A stretch of DNA of 64,000 nucleotides. Origin: Spongilla lacustris (taxonomy: Eukaryota > Porifera > Demospongiae > Spongillida > Spongillidae). Below the pieces are notes generated by a model. It was given only the letters and a program-made list of their open reading frames with translations, had not been told where the DNA came from and did not search any database. The stretch covers positions 9,168,912 through 9,232,911 of the forward strand of contig OX442417.1 of assembly GCA_949361645.1 (NCBI GenBank), written 5' to 3'. A program made the position numbers and the translations under genes. Positions 1-12,858 of the stretch are shown piece after piece (positions within the stretch are counted from its first letter, which is position 1; every line of letters begins with the position of its first letter).

Positions 1-378
1 TCTAAATAGTGCACATTCTCATGTTCAATATCGCCTTCGAATGCATGTATTCTGTGTATATGTGTGTGTGTGTGTGTACACATTTGATCATACAATGTAT
101 GGAGCTGTATGTGGAACATCAGCAGTGTTGATATCAATGGTTATAGTCATGGTCTGTGTAGGTGTCTACATCAGATGTAAACATAAAGGTACAGTGATGG
201 TTGTGGTGCTGCACTCTAAATAGTGCACACTTCTGTAGGAAACATCAAAAGCACCCAAATTGAACTTGAACAGAACAATGCATATGAAGTGATTAACAAA
301 CTGTCATGTCCTTTGGATGAAGAGAACATGGAGCCATGTCCTGCATATGGAGTAGTGACTGTTATATATCCATCTTGA
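1..378 (+). CDS. 3' end of a single-pass membrane protein gene (two exons)
   Basis: Partial gene. The frame is open from position 2 and encodes a hydrophobic stretch (about 101-170: AVLISMVIVMVCVGVYI) followed by basic residues RCKHK, the usual look of a transmembrane helix with its cytoplasmic stop-transfer sequence. A good donor (AAAG|GTACAG, intron from 189) and acceptor (TTCTGTAG, intron to 238) give a 50-base intron. Splicing joins the frame to 239-378, encoding a 45-residue tail ending at TGA 376-378. The tail has two tyrosine motifs of the Y-x-x-aliphatic type (YEVI and YGVV), as found in signalling or endocytic tails. The ectodomain lies outside the window, so the family cannot be named. 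Joining the exons is inference from splice consensus and frame continuity. Confidence 0.55.
189..238 (+). other. Short spliceosomal intron (50 bases)
   Basis: GT at 189-190 after AAAG and AG at 237-238 after a pyrimidine-rich TTCTGT. Removing it keeps the frame open between the membrane helix and the tail, whereas reading through meets a stop at 221-223. Confidence 0.5.
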
Positions 379-1990
379 AATGATTGCATGTTCTAAATTT
401 GCAATGGCCCAGGCAATTTTAATGTAGTGGCGACTTATCCACATGTATCTTGTCAAACTCTTAATTAATTTAATAAGTCATTACATAATGCCTCTAACTA
501 CATCATCCTCTTATCTCTCTTATCCTACAAGAGAATTCTTTGTTGCTTTAATATTGTACCAATTTCCTGATAGATAATTTTTTGCTTTTTTTTCTGCAGT
601 ACTGTAAATGATAAGATAGTTCTGTCATTAATGTAGTACTATATTTTTTCACTTGTGTCCCAGCCTGCATGCATGCAAATCCTATTTTAATGTTGATACT
701 TGATCAGGTGAATATCTATATAACTAAATTGGAATTTTGATTAGTTAATTAGCCCATGATGGGATGACTGACAGCAGATTACATGTGTACCGTTTACATG
801 ATATACGTGGGATCAATGTACATGTAGAAGAGCTGCTGAATAGTGCTTTAAGCTGGCAGCCTTCATGCATGATGGATGGCCCATGGTGAGTCTGTTGAGA
901 TGACCACAGTTATGTGGGATGAGGGAATTGAAATATTGAGGTGGCCAAACATGATTAAGTCATAGACATAAACTTTTGCACAACTAGGCAAGATACCCAA
1001 AGGCTCATAATTATGCAGAACTGTGCACACTTTGGATGTACCAAGAAACCAAGTGTTTCCACAACACCAAATGTTAAGCAATTCAGGGAAGTTCAAAAAA
1101 GCTGTTTTTCACAACATCCTCAATTTGTTTAGTTTTTTGCAATTAGAACTTTGATGCAAAACAAATTCAGAGTAGAACAATTAATAAACAGGCACATGGG
1201 AAACATAATGAAAACACCACACTACTGCCCACACCCAGGACCACTGGTATGATATATCCTGCCATGTAGCTAGCAGCTGCAAAGTGTCACTCGCTTTGCA
1301 TGAGGACAAACATGATGTTGCTAGGCAGCGACATGGTGTCACAACAGCTGGGGCTGTTATTGCATACTATAGATTCACATGTATCTGTGTCCATGAAAAC
1401 TAGAAAAAAATAGTAATTCTATTTGAGGAAGTTGTCATATGAAACTGTAAAAAGTAAGCTCTTTGAATTCTACAATTTAGTAGTGTTTAACAAAAGGAGG
1501 ATATTCTTGTGTGTTAAACTGAGCTACAATATATAAACACTACCATTTGAGCACACACATATGCAAGCAAACAACAGTACATGTTACAAAGACAGCTGAA
1601 CACAAAATGGATACAATAGGTGGAGGTGTGCAGGTACAAAGGTTGCTGAAATAGTCATCAAAAGTACCACTACATATGTCATAGGGAGCACCAGTTTGGG
1701 CTGATATCTGAACACATAAAGACAAAACTAGTCCACACTCTAGTATCTTCCATCTAGAATGGCATGAAGCATTGGTCCCACCTGTTGACAGTAGAATTAC
1801 ATTCAAAGTGACAAAGTGCACACAGCCAAGAGATATTGTATAAGGTACTGTAGGCAATGTGACATTTGAGCTGGGATGGTATTTCTCTTCTACATGTACA
1901 TGTACAGAATATAGTTTCATTTCAAAATCAGTGCTAAGTATACATGTAATACAACAGCATTCAGCTACATGTAAATAGACACATGTACAA
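379..1990. other. No convincing gene
   Basis: AT-rich sequence downstream of the membrane-protein tail. The only long open frame is on the minus strand (1540-2040). Part of it is CA-repeat translation, but 1545-1920 is non-repetitive and could hold an exon with a hydrophobic segment (IVSILCSAVFVTCTVVCL). No splice pattern or family supports it. Confidence 0.4.
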
Positions 1991-2763
1991 TCAACACACA
2001 CACGCAACACACACAAAACAACACACACACACACACACACACATGTATGGTCAAAGGAAATGCAACTGAAAAAAGGTGTGCAGGAATTTTAAGTTACAGC
2101 TTACAATTAACACACACACACATGGTTAAAAAAAGGTGTGTATAAATTTTATGCAGCTTACAATTAACACACACACATGGTTAACAAAGGTGTGTATAAA
2201 TTTTAAGTTACAGCGTACAATTAGCACCACACACACAACACAACACATACACAACATACACACAACACACAAACACACACATGGTTAAAAGAAATGCATT
2301 CAGCTGAAAAAAGGTGTGCAGGAATTTTTAGTTACAGCTTACAATTAACACACACACACACACAACACACATGGTTAAAAGAAATGCATGCAACTGAAAA
2401 AAGGTGTGTAGGAATTTTAAGTTACAGCTTACGTATAACACACAACACACACATACACAACACACAACATGGTTAAAATTAATGCATTCAGCTGAGAAAA
2501 GGTGTGCAGGAATTTTTAAGTTACAGCGTACAATTAACACACACATGGTTAAAATGTCACCCAAAAAAGGTGTGTAGGTATTTTAAGTCACAGCCTACAA
2601 TTAACACACACACACACACACACGGTTACATGTAAATGAAATGCATGCAACTGAAAAAAGGTGTGTAGGTATTTTAAGTCACAGCCTACAATGAACACAC
2701 ACACACATTGTAAAAGTTACAGCTTACAATTAACACACACACACAATACACACACACACACGT

Positions 2764-2823
<60 letters not shown>

Positions 2824-4154
2824 AAAATCAATGCATTAAGCTGAAAAAAGGTGTGCAGGAATTTTAAGTTACAGCATACGATTAACACACACACACACAA
2901 TTCCACACACAAACACACACAAAACCACACACACACACACACACACAAAACAACCACACACACACACACAAAACAACACACACACACACACACACACACA
3001 CAAAACAACACACACACACATACACACACACACATGGTTAAAAGAAATGCATGCAACTGAAAAAGGTGTGCTGGAATTTTTAGTTACAGCTTACAATTAA
3101 CACACAAACTCACACACAACACACACACACATGGTTAAAAGAAATGCATTCAACTGAAAAAAGGTGTGCAGGAATTTTCAGTCACAGCTTACAATTAACA
3201 CACACACATGGTTAAATGTCACTGAAAAAAGGTGTGTAGGAATTTTAAGTCACAGCTTACAATTAACACACACACACACATGGTTAAATGAAATGCATTC
3301 AGCTGAAAAAAGGTGTGCAGGAATTTTTAGTTACAGCTTACAATTAACACACACAAACTCACACACAACACACACACACACATGGTTAAAATTAATGCAT
3401 TCAGCTGAGAAAAGGTGTGCAGGAATTTTTAAGTTACAGCTTACAATTAACACACACATGGTTAAAATGTCACTGAAAAAAGGTGTGTAGGTATTTTAAG
3501 TCACAGCCTACAATTAACACAAACACACACACACACACACAACACACACACATGGTTAAAGGAAATGCATGCAACTGAAAAAAGGTGTGCAGGAATTTTA
3601 AGTTACAGCTTACAATTAACACACACACACACATACATGTACATGTACACAATACGCACACATGGTTAAAATAAATGCATTCAGCTGAAAAAAGGTGTGC
3701 AGGAATTATGAGTTACAGCTTACAATTAACACACACACATACACAATACACACATACATGTACATACACAATACACACACACACACATGGTTAAAATTAA
3801 TGCATTCAACTGAAAAAAGGTGTGCAGGAATTTTAAGTTACAGCTTACAATTAAAACACACAAACACACACAACACACACACACACGGCTAAAACAAATG
3901 CATTCAGCTGAAAATAGGTGTGCAGGAATTTTTACATGTAGTTACAGCTTACAATTAACACACACACATACACAATACACACACATACATGTACATACTC
4001 AATACACACACACACATGGTTAAAATTAATGCATTCAACTGAAAAAAGGTGTGCAGGAATTTTAAGTTACAGCTTACAATTAAAACACATAAACTCACAC
4101 ACAACACACACACACACATGGTTAAAATTAATGCATTCAGCTGAGAAAAGGTGT

Positions 4155-5500
4155 GCAGGAATTTTTAACACACACATGGTTAAAATGTCACTGAAAAAAG
4201 GTGTGTAGGTATTTTAAGTCACAGCCTACAATTAACACACACACACACACACACACACACGGTTACATGTAAATGAAATGCATGCAACTGAAAAAAGGTG
4301 TGTAGGTATTTTAAGTCACAGCCTACAATTAACACAAACACACACACACACACACAACACACACACATGGTTAAAGGAAATGCATGCAACTGAAAAAAGG
4401 TGTGCAGGAATTTTAAGTTACAGCTTACAATTAACACACACACACACATGGTTAAATGAAATGCATTCAGCTGAAAAAAGGTGTGCAGGAATTTTTAGTT
4501 ACAGCTTACAATTAACACACAAACTCACACAACACACACACACATGGTTAAAATTAATGCATTCAACTGAAAAAAGGTGTGCAGGAATTTTAAGTCACAG
4601 CTTACAATTAACACACACACACAAATGGTTAAATGAAATGCATTCAGCTGAAAAAAGGTGTGCAGGAATTTTTAGTTACAGCTTACAATTAACACACAAA
4701 CTCACACAACACACACACACATGGTTAAAATTAATGCATTCAGCTGAGAAAAGGTGTGCAGGAATTTTTAAGTTACAGCTGACAATTAACACACACATGG
4801 TTAAAATGTCACTGAAAAAAGGTGTGTAGGCATTTTAAGTCACAGCCTACAATTAACACACACACACACACACACACACGGTTACATGTAAATGAAATGC
4901 ATGCAACTGAAAAAAGGTGTGTAGGTATTTTAAGTCACAGCCTACAATTAACACAAACACACACACACACACAACACACACACATGGTTAAAGGAAATGC
5001 ATGCAACTGAAAAAAGGTGTGCAGGAATTTTAAGTTACAGCTTACAATTAACACACACACACACACATACATGTACATGTACACAATACACACACATGGT
5101 TACAATAAATGCATTCAGCTGAAAAAAGGTGTGCAGGAATTTTTAGTTACAGCTTACAATTAACACACAAACTCACACAACACACACACACATGGTTAAA
5201 ATTAATGCATTCAACTGAAAAAAGGTGTGCAGGAATTTTAAGTCACAGCTTACAATTAACACACACACACAAATGGTTAAATGAAATGCATTCAGCTGAA
5301 AAAAGGTGTGCAGGAATTTTTAGTTACAGCTTACAATTAACACACAAACTCACACAACACACACACACATGGTTAAAATTAATGCATTCAGCTGAGAAAA
5401 GGTGTGCAGGAATTTTTAAGTTACAGCTGACAATTAACACACACATGGTTAAAATGTCACTGAAAAAAGGTGTGTAGGCATTTTAAGTCACAGCCTACAA
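4155..5500. repeat. Duplicated ~648-base block within the array
   Basis: The unusual unit with AAAATGTCACTG followed by TAGGCATTTT occurs at 4803 and again at 5451. The units around each copy follow in the same order (for example the variant with AACTCACAC tracts). This is a segmental tandem duplication of several basic units with an offset of 648 bases. Confidence 0.7.
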
Positions 5501-5548
5501 TTAACACACACACACACACACACACACACGGTTACATGTAAATGAAAT

Positions 5549-6216
5549 GCATGCAACTGAAAAAAGGTGTGTAGGTATTTTAAGTCACAGCCTACAATTA
5601 ACACAAACACACACACACACACAACACACACACATGGTTAAAGGAAATGCATGCAACTGAAAAAAGGTGTGCAGGAATTTTAAGTTACAGCTTACAATTA
5701 ACACACACACACACACATACATGTACATGTACACAATACACACACATGGTTACAATAAATGCATTCAGCTGAAAAAAGGTGTGCAGGAATTATGAGTTAC
5801 AGCTTACAATTAACACACACACATACACAATACACACACACGGCTAAAACAAATGCATTCAGCTGAAAATAGGTGTGCAGGAATTTTTACATGTAGTTAC
5901 AGCTTACAATTAACACACACACATACACAATACACACACATACATGTACATACACAATACACACACACACACATGGTTAAAATTAATGCATTCAACTGAA
6001 AAAAGGTGTGCAGGAATTTTAAGTTACAGCTTACAATTAAAACACACAAACTCACACACAACACACACACACACACACACATGGCTAAAACAAATGCATT
6101 CAGCTGAAAAAAAGGTGTGCAGGAATTTTTAGTTACAGCTTACAATTAACACACACACACATGGTTAAATGTCACCGAAAAAAGGTGTATAGGAATTTTA
6201 AGTCACAGCTTACAAT

Positions 6217-6289
<73 letters not shown>

Positions 6290-6541
6290 GCATTCAGCTG
6301 AAAACAGGTGTGCAGGAATTTATAGTTACAGCTTACAATTAACACACACACACATGGTTAAATGTCACTGAAAAAAGGTGTATAGGTCACAGCTTACAAT
6401 TAACACACACACACACACAATGCATTCAGCTGAAAAAAGGTTGGCAGGAATTTTTAGTTACAGCTTACAATTAACACACACACACATGGTTAAATGTCAC
6501 CGAAAAAAGGTGTATAGGAATTTTAAGTCACAGCTTACAAT

Positions 6542-6636
<95 letters not shown>

Positions 6637-8359
6637 GCATTCAGCTGAAAACAGGTGTGCAGGAATTTATAGTTACAGCTTACAATTAACACACACACAC
6701 ACATGGTTAAATGTCACTGAAAAAAGGTGTATAGGTCACAGCTTACAATTAACACACACACACACAATGCATTCAGCTGAAAAAAGGTTGGCAGGAATTT
6801 TTAGTTACAGCTTACAATTAACACACACACACACACACACAAAACAACACACACACACACATGGTTAAAAGAAATGCATGCAACTGAAAAAGGTGTGCAG
6901 GAATTTTAAGTTACAGCTTACAATTAACACACACATGGTTAAAAGAAATGCATTAAGCTGAAAAAAGGTGTGCAGGAATTTTTAGCTACAGCATACGATT
7001 AACACACACACACAAAACAACACACACACACACACATGGTTAAAAGAAATGCATTCAGCTGAAAACTGGTGTGCAGGAATTTATAGTTACAGCTTACAAT
7101 TAACACACACACACACATGGTTAAATGTCACTGAAAAAAGGTGTATAGGTCACAGCTTACAATTAACACACACACACAATGCATTCAGCTGAAAAAAGGT
7201 TGGCAGGAATTTTTAGTTACAGCTTACAATTAACACACACACACACATACACATACACACATACATGTACATACACAATACACACACACACATGGTTAAA
7301 ATTAATGCATTCAGCTGAAAAAAGGTGTGTAGGAATTTTAAGTTACAGCTTACAATTAACACACACATACACAATACACACATACATGTACATGTACATA
7401 CACAATACACACACACACATGGTTAATATTAATGCATTCAGCTGAAAAAGGGTGTGCAGGAATTTTAAGTTACAGCTTACAATTAACACACACATGGTTA
7501 AAAGAAATGCATTCAGCTGAAAAAAGGTTTGCAGGAATTTTAAGTTACAGCTTACACACACAATACACACACACATGCTTAAAATCAATGCATTAAGCTG
7601 AAAAACGGTGTGCAGGAATTTTAAGCTACAGCATACGATTAACACACACACACACACAAAACAACACACACACACATGGTTAAAAGAAATGCATGCAACT
7701 GAAAAAGGTGTGTAGGTATTTTAAGTCACAGCCTACAATTAACACAAACACACACACACACACAACACACACACATGGTTAAAGGAAATGCATGCAACTG
7801 AAAAAAGGTGTGCAGGAATTTTAAGTTACAGCTTACAATTAACACACACACACACACATACATGTACATGTACACAATACACACACATGGTTACAATAAA
7901 TGCATTCAGCTGAAAAAAGGTGTGCAGGAATTATGAGTTACAGCTTACAATTAACACACACACATACACAATACACACACACGGCTAAAACAAATGCATT
8001 CAGCTGAAAATAGGTGTGCAGGAATTTTTACATGTAGTTACAGCTTACAATTAACACACACACATACACAATACACACACATACATGTACATACACAATA
8101 CACACACACACACATGGTTAAAATTAATGCATTCAACTGAAAAAAGGTGTGCAGGAATTTTAAGTTACAGCTTACAATTAAAACACACAAACTCACACAC
8201 AACACACACACACACACACACACATGGCTAAAACAAATGCATTCAGCTGAAAAAAAGGTGTGCAGGAATTTTTAGTTACAGCTTACAATTAACACACACA
8301 CACATGGTTAAATGTCACCGAAAAAAGGTGTATAGGAATTTTAAGTCACAGCTTACAAT

Positions 8360-8434
<75 letters not shown>

Positions 8435-8681
8435 GCATTCAGCTGAAAACAGGTGTGCAGGAATTTATAGTTACAGCTTACAATTAACACACACACACAC
8501 ATGGTTAAATGTCACTGAAAAAAGGTGTATAGGTCACAGCTTACAATTAACACACACACACACACACAATGCATTCAGCTGAAAAAAGGTTGGCAGGAAT
8601 TTTTAGTTACAGCTTACAATTAACACACACACACATGGTTAAATGTCACCGAAAAAAGGTGTATAGGTCACAGCTTACAAT

Positions 8682-8748
<67 letters not shown>

Positions 8749-9798
8749 GCATTCAGCTGAAAACAGGTGTGCAGGAATTTATAGTTACAGCTTACAATTA
8801 ACACACACACACACATGGTTAAATGTCACTGAAAAAAGGTGTATAGGTCACAGCTTACAATTAACACACACACACACAATGCATTCAGCTGAAAAAAGGT
8901 TGGCAGGAATTTTTAGTTACAGCTTACAATTAACACACACACACACACAAAACAACACACACACACACATGGTTAAAAGAAATGCATGCAACTGAAAAAG
9001 GTGTGCAGGAATTTTAAGTTACAGCTTACAATTAACACACACATGGTTAAAAGAAATGCATTAAGCTGAAAAAAGGTGTGCAGGAATTTTTAGCTACAGC
9101 ATACGATTAACACACACACACAAAACAACACACACACACACACATGGTTAAAAGAAATGCATTCAGCTGAAAACTGGTGTGCAGGAATTTATAGTTACAG
9201 CTTACAATTAACACACACACACACATGGTTAAATGTCACTGAAAAAAGGTGTATAGGTCACAGCTTACAATTAACACACACACACACAATGCATTCAGCT
9301 GAAAAAAGGTTGGCAGGAATTTTTAGTTACAGCTTACAATTAACACACACACACACATACACATACACACATACATGTACATACACAATACACACACACA
9401 TGGTTAAAATTAATGCATTCAGCTGAAAAAAGGTGTGTAGGAATTTTAAGTTACAGCTTACAATTAACACACACATACACAATACACACATACATGTACA
9501 TGTACATACACAATACACACACACACATGGTTAATATTAATGCATTCAGCTGAAAAAGGGTGTGCAGGAATTTTAAGTTACAGCTTACAATTAACACACA
9601 CATGGTTAAAAGAAATGCATTCAGCTGAAAAAAGGTTTGCAGGAATTTTAAGTTACAGCTTACACACACAATACACACACACATGCTTAAAATCAATGCA
9701 TTAAGCTGAAAAACGGTGTGCAGGAATTTTAAGCTACAGCATACGATTAACACACACACACACACAAAACAACACACACACACATGGTTAAAAGAAAT
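5549..9798. repeat. Two tandem copies of a ~2.1 kb higher-order block
   Basis: Unit order at 5549-7690 is repeated at 7690-9798. Distinctive units (TACATGTAGTTACAGC, AATTATGAGTTACAGC, GGTTGGCAGG, CGGCTAAAACAAATG) reappear at an offset of 2141 bases near the left end and 2108 near the right. The difference comes from CA-tract length changes in between. This points to a recent unequal exchange. Confidence 0.8.
6216..6634. repeat. Long pure (CA)n tracts
   Basis: Uninterrupted AC dinucleotides at about 6216-6286 and 6544-6634. Similar runs lie at about 2768-2820, 8362-8432 and 8682-8746. They are the longest simple tracts of the array and probable length-polymorphic sites. Confidence 0.9.
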
Positions 9799-11300
9799 GC
9801 ATGCAACTGAAAAAGGTGTGCAGGAATTTTAAGTTACAGCTTACAATTAACACACACATGGTTAAAAGAAACGCATTAAGCTGAAAAAAAGGTGTGCAGG
9901 AATTTTAAGCTACAGCATACGATTAACACACACACACACACAAAACAACACACACACACACATGGTTAAAAGAAATGCATGCAACTGAAAAAGGTGTGCA
10001 GGAATTTTAAGTTACAGCTTACAATTAACACACACATGGTTAAAAGAAATGCATTAAGCTGAAAAAAGGTGTGCAGGAATTTTTAGCTACAGCATACGAT
10101 TAACACACACACACAAAACAACACACACACACACACATGGTTAAAAGAAATGCATGCAACTGAAAAAGGTGTGCAGGAATTTTAAGTCACAGCTTACACA
10201 CACACATGGTTAAATGAAATGCATTCAGCTGAAGAAAGGTGTGCAGGAATTGTAAGTTACAGCTTACAATTAACACACACACACATACACAATACACACA
10301 CACATACATGTACATGTACATACACAATACACACACACACACACATGGTTAAAATTAATACATTCAGCTGAAAAAAGGTGTGCAGGAATTTTAAGTTACA
10401 GCTTACATAACACACACATGGTTAAAAGAAATGCATTCAGTTGAAAAAAGGTTTGCAGGAATTTTAAGTTACATGTACAGCTTACAATTAACACACGCAC
10501 ACAATACACACACACGCACTCACACATGCTTAAAATCAATGCATTAAGCTGAAAAAAGGTGTGCAGGATTTTTAAGTTACATGTACAGCTTACAATTAAC
10601 ACACACACAATACACACACACACACACACACATGGTTAAAAGAAATGCATGCAACTGAAAAAGGTGTGCAGGAATTTTAAGTTACAGCTTACAATTAACA
10701 CCAGGTTAAAAGGGTGTGTACATGTACATTGATGTACATGTAGGAATTTTAAGTTACAGGATACGATTAACATACACACACACAACACCACACACACACA
10801 CACAAAACAACACACACTCACACATGGTTAAAAGAAATGCATGCAACTGAAAAAGGTGTGCAGGAATTTTAAGTTACAGCTTACAATTAACACACACACA
10901 CACACATGGTTAAATGTCACTGAAAAAAGATGTGTAGGAATTTTAAGTCACACACACACACACATACACAATACACACATATGTACACAATACACACACA
11001 CATGGTTTATAGAAATGCATGCAACTTAAAAGGTGTGCAGGAATTTTAAGTTACAGCTTACAATTAACACACACAACACACACACACACAAACACACACA
11101 CATGGTTAAAATTAATGCATTCAGCTGAAAAACGGTGTGCAGGAAATTTAAGTTACAGCTTACTATTAACACACACACACAACACAATCTCCATTATACA
11201 AACTTTATTCCCCTCCCCACGTTTAAAATTCATCCAATTCTATTAATGAGGTATCATCACACACACCACTGTATATTTTTACCTACATGTAGACATACTT

Positions 11301-11405
11301 GGTTTTAGGGTTACGGGTAAGTTTAGAGATTATAGGGTTATATGTGTGGGTACATGTACATGTACATGTATGTTATAATTTCTAAACTTACCATAACCCT
11401 AAAAC
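11301..11405. repeat. Short inverted repeat / hairpin
   Basis: The left arm starts GGTTTTAGGGTTACGGGTAA at 11301. The right arm, ending CCATAACCCTAAAAC near 11405, is its near-complete reverse complement. Arms are about 32 bases with a loop of about 37 that contains an ACATGTACATGT run. It could be a minimal MITE or a cruciform-forming site; no flanking duplication was recognised. Confidence 0.6.
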
Positions 11406-11479
11406 GGTCCAGTGGCTTCACTTGAATCTAGCTTATGGGTGCCCATTAATCAGGATTGTGGATGAATCTAGCCCTAACA

Positions 11480-12858
11480 TGTTACCCATGACAACAACAA
11501 ACATGCTCTTTCCATCATACAGGAACTGGGTCCCCCACTAGGCCTTCATATCAACATTGTCAAATGTGAACAGTACAGCCCGTATGACCTAAGCCTTTTT
11601 CCATCTGGTGACATTTTTTTCTGTGGCAAGATTGTTGCCCAGAGGCGTGCAGAGGCCCTGCACCTACTAATCAACTGGAAGAGGTTGGCTCTGTTGATCC
11701 CCAGGTGGCACTGCTTCTTTTGAGGCTGTGTGGTAGTTTTTGTCGTCTGGTGCACCTGGCTAGATCAACTCCTCCTCCCTCATTTATCATTGATGGTCTT
11801 GCACTCTTTGATAATGATGTACGCCACTGTTTTGCCGAGTGCACCATAGTTGACACATCTGATGCAGCTTGGCAGCAAGCCCAACTTAGTTTAAGTCGTG
11901 GAGGCCTAGGGCTTCGTAACCTTTCCCTTCATTCACCTGCTGCTTACATAGCTTCTGCAATCGCATCCGACTGTAGCTCTCCACAAAGCAAACATCTTTT
12001 GCATGCTATTGACTTGTTCAATGCATTGGTATCTACTATTGATGAGCTCACCATTACCGCCATCACTACTACTAACTAACTCAAAAACTGTTATCTGCTA
12101 AATTGGAGGACCAGCAATTTACCAAGCTATTTGCTAATGCTTCACTGCCGGATAGGGCTCATTTACTTTCAATTTCCTCGCCTCACTCCTAAGCTTGGCT
12201 ATCTGTCACACCTTCCCCAAGGCTCAACCTTCATCTTGATCCCTCTGAGTTTCAAATTGCCATTAAGTGGTGGTTAGACCTTCCTGTGAGTCAAGGTCAG
12301 CTTTGTCCCCAATGCATGTCCCATTCTTTGGATCACTTTGGTCACCATGCTCTGTCATGTAAAAATGGCTCCGATGTGGTTTCCCGCCACAACAGAATCC
12401 GAGACACCCTTTTCGAGTTCTGTCAACGTGCAGGCTTGGGTGCGCAGCTTGAAGCTGGAAGCAGTCTGGGTCATGAAGCTCGACAAACGCGTCCTGCTGA
12501 TGTCCTCATCCCTAACTGGGAGTTGGGCAAGCCTGCTGCAATTGATCTTTGTGTCACATCCCCGCTTAATTCAGATATCCTCCAAGTAGCGTGTGTGACA
12601 CCAAGTTCAGCAGCAATGCTGGCAGAACAGAGGAAGCACCACAGTAATGATGCAAAATGTGGAGAGTTAGGTTGGGTTTGCATCACCCTGGTGGTAGAGT
12701 CCTATGGAAGTTGGGGACCAGAAGCTCAACGTAGTGCCGGAAGACTAGCCACCCGACTGGGGCAGCCTAAGTCCGTCATTACAAATCTGATCTATGGCAG
12801 ATTAAACTTGACCCTGATAGCCAACTCCAGGGCCATTCTATCTAGGGTATGTGTTTGA
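11480..12858 (+). pseudogene. RLE-type non-LTR retroelement fragment A (RT thumb to C-terminal nuclease)
   Basis: 5'-truncated retroelement. 11490-11600 encodes the stretch just after the RT catalytic box (LSIIQELGPPLG). 11705-12079 encodes the RT C-terminal region (LRLCGSFCRLVHLARSTPP, then LSRGGLGLRNLSLHSPAAYI). 12286-12858 encodes a zinc-binding segment (CPQC, then DHFGHHALSC) followed by RPADVLIPNW and AIDLCVTSPL, which looks like the PD-(D/E)XK restriction-like endonuclease at the C terminus of R2/CRE-type elements. Frames change between blocks, so it is dead. The tail is AT-rich with TATTATTATTT at about 12930. The match to fragments B and C is clear; the clade name is from memory and not settled. 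Confidence 0.7.

Larger units (their letters stand above)
1990..11190. repeat. 9.2 kb minisatellite array, ~70-base core with variable CA tracts
   Basis: Head-to-tail units share a core that runs from CATGGTTAAA through AATGCATTCAGCTG and AAAAGGTGTGCAGGAATTTT to TTACAGCTTACAATTAA. Each core is followed by an (AC)n tract of very variable length. Core variants (GCATGCAACTG or GCATTCAGCTG; TAGTTACAGC or AAGTCACAGC; short units lacking the AATGCAT part) recur in fixed orders, so blocks were copied together. Open frames here translate to runs of THTHTH or CVCVC and to repeated MHSAEKRCAGI peptides; these follow from the repeat and are not proteins. Confidence 0.95.

Noticed and set aside
2294..9800. 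Many frames encoding THTHTH, CVCVC and MHSAEKRCAGI repeats
   Set aside because: They follow the minisatellite and CA tracts; starts and stops fall in the repeat units.
1990..11190. CRISPR-like or phage-type repeat array
   Set aside because: Units are not short direct repeats with unique spacers; the variable parts are CA tracts and the setting is eukaryotic.
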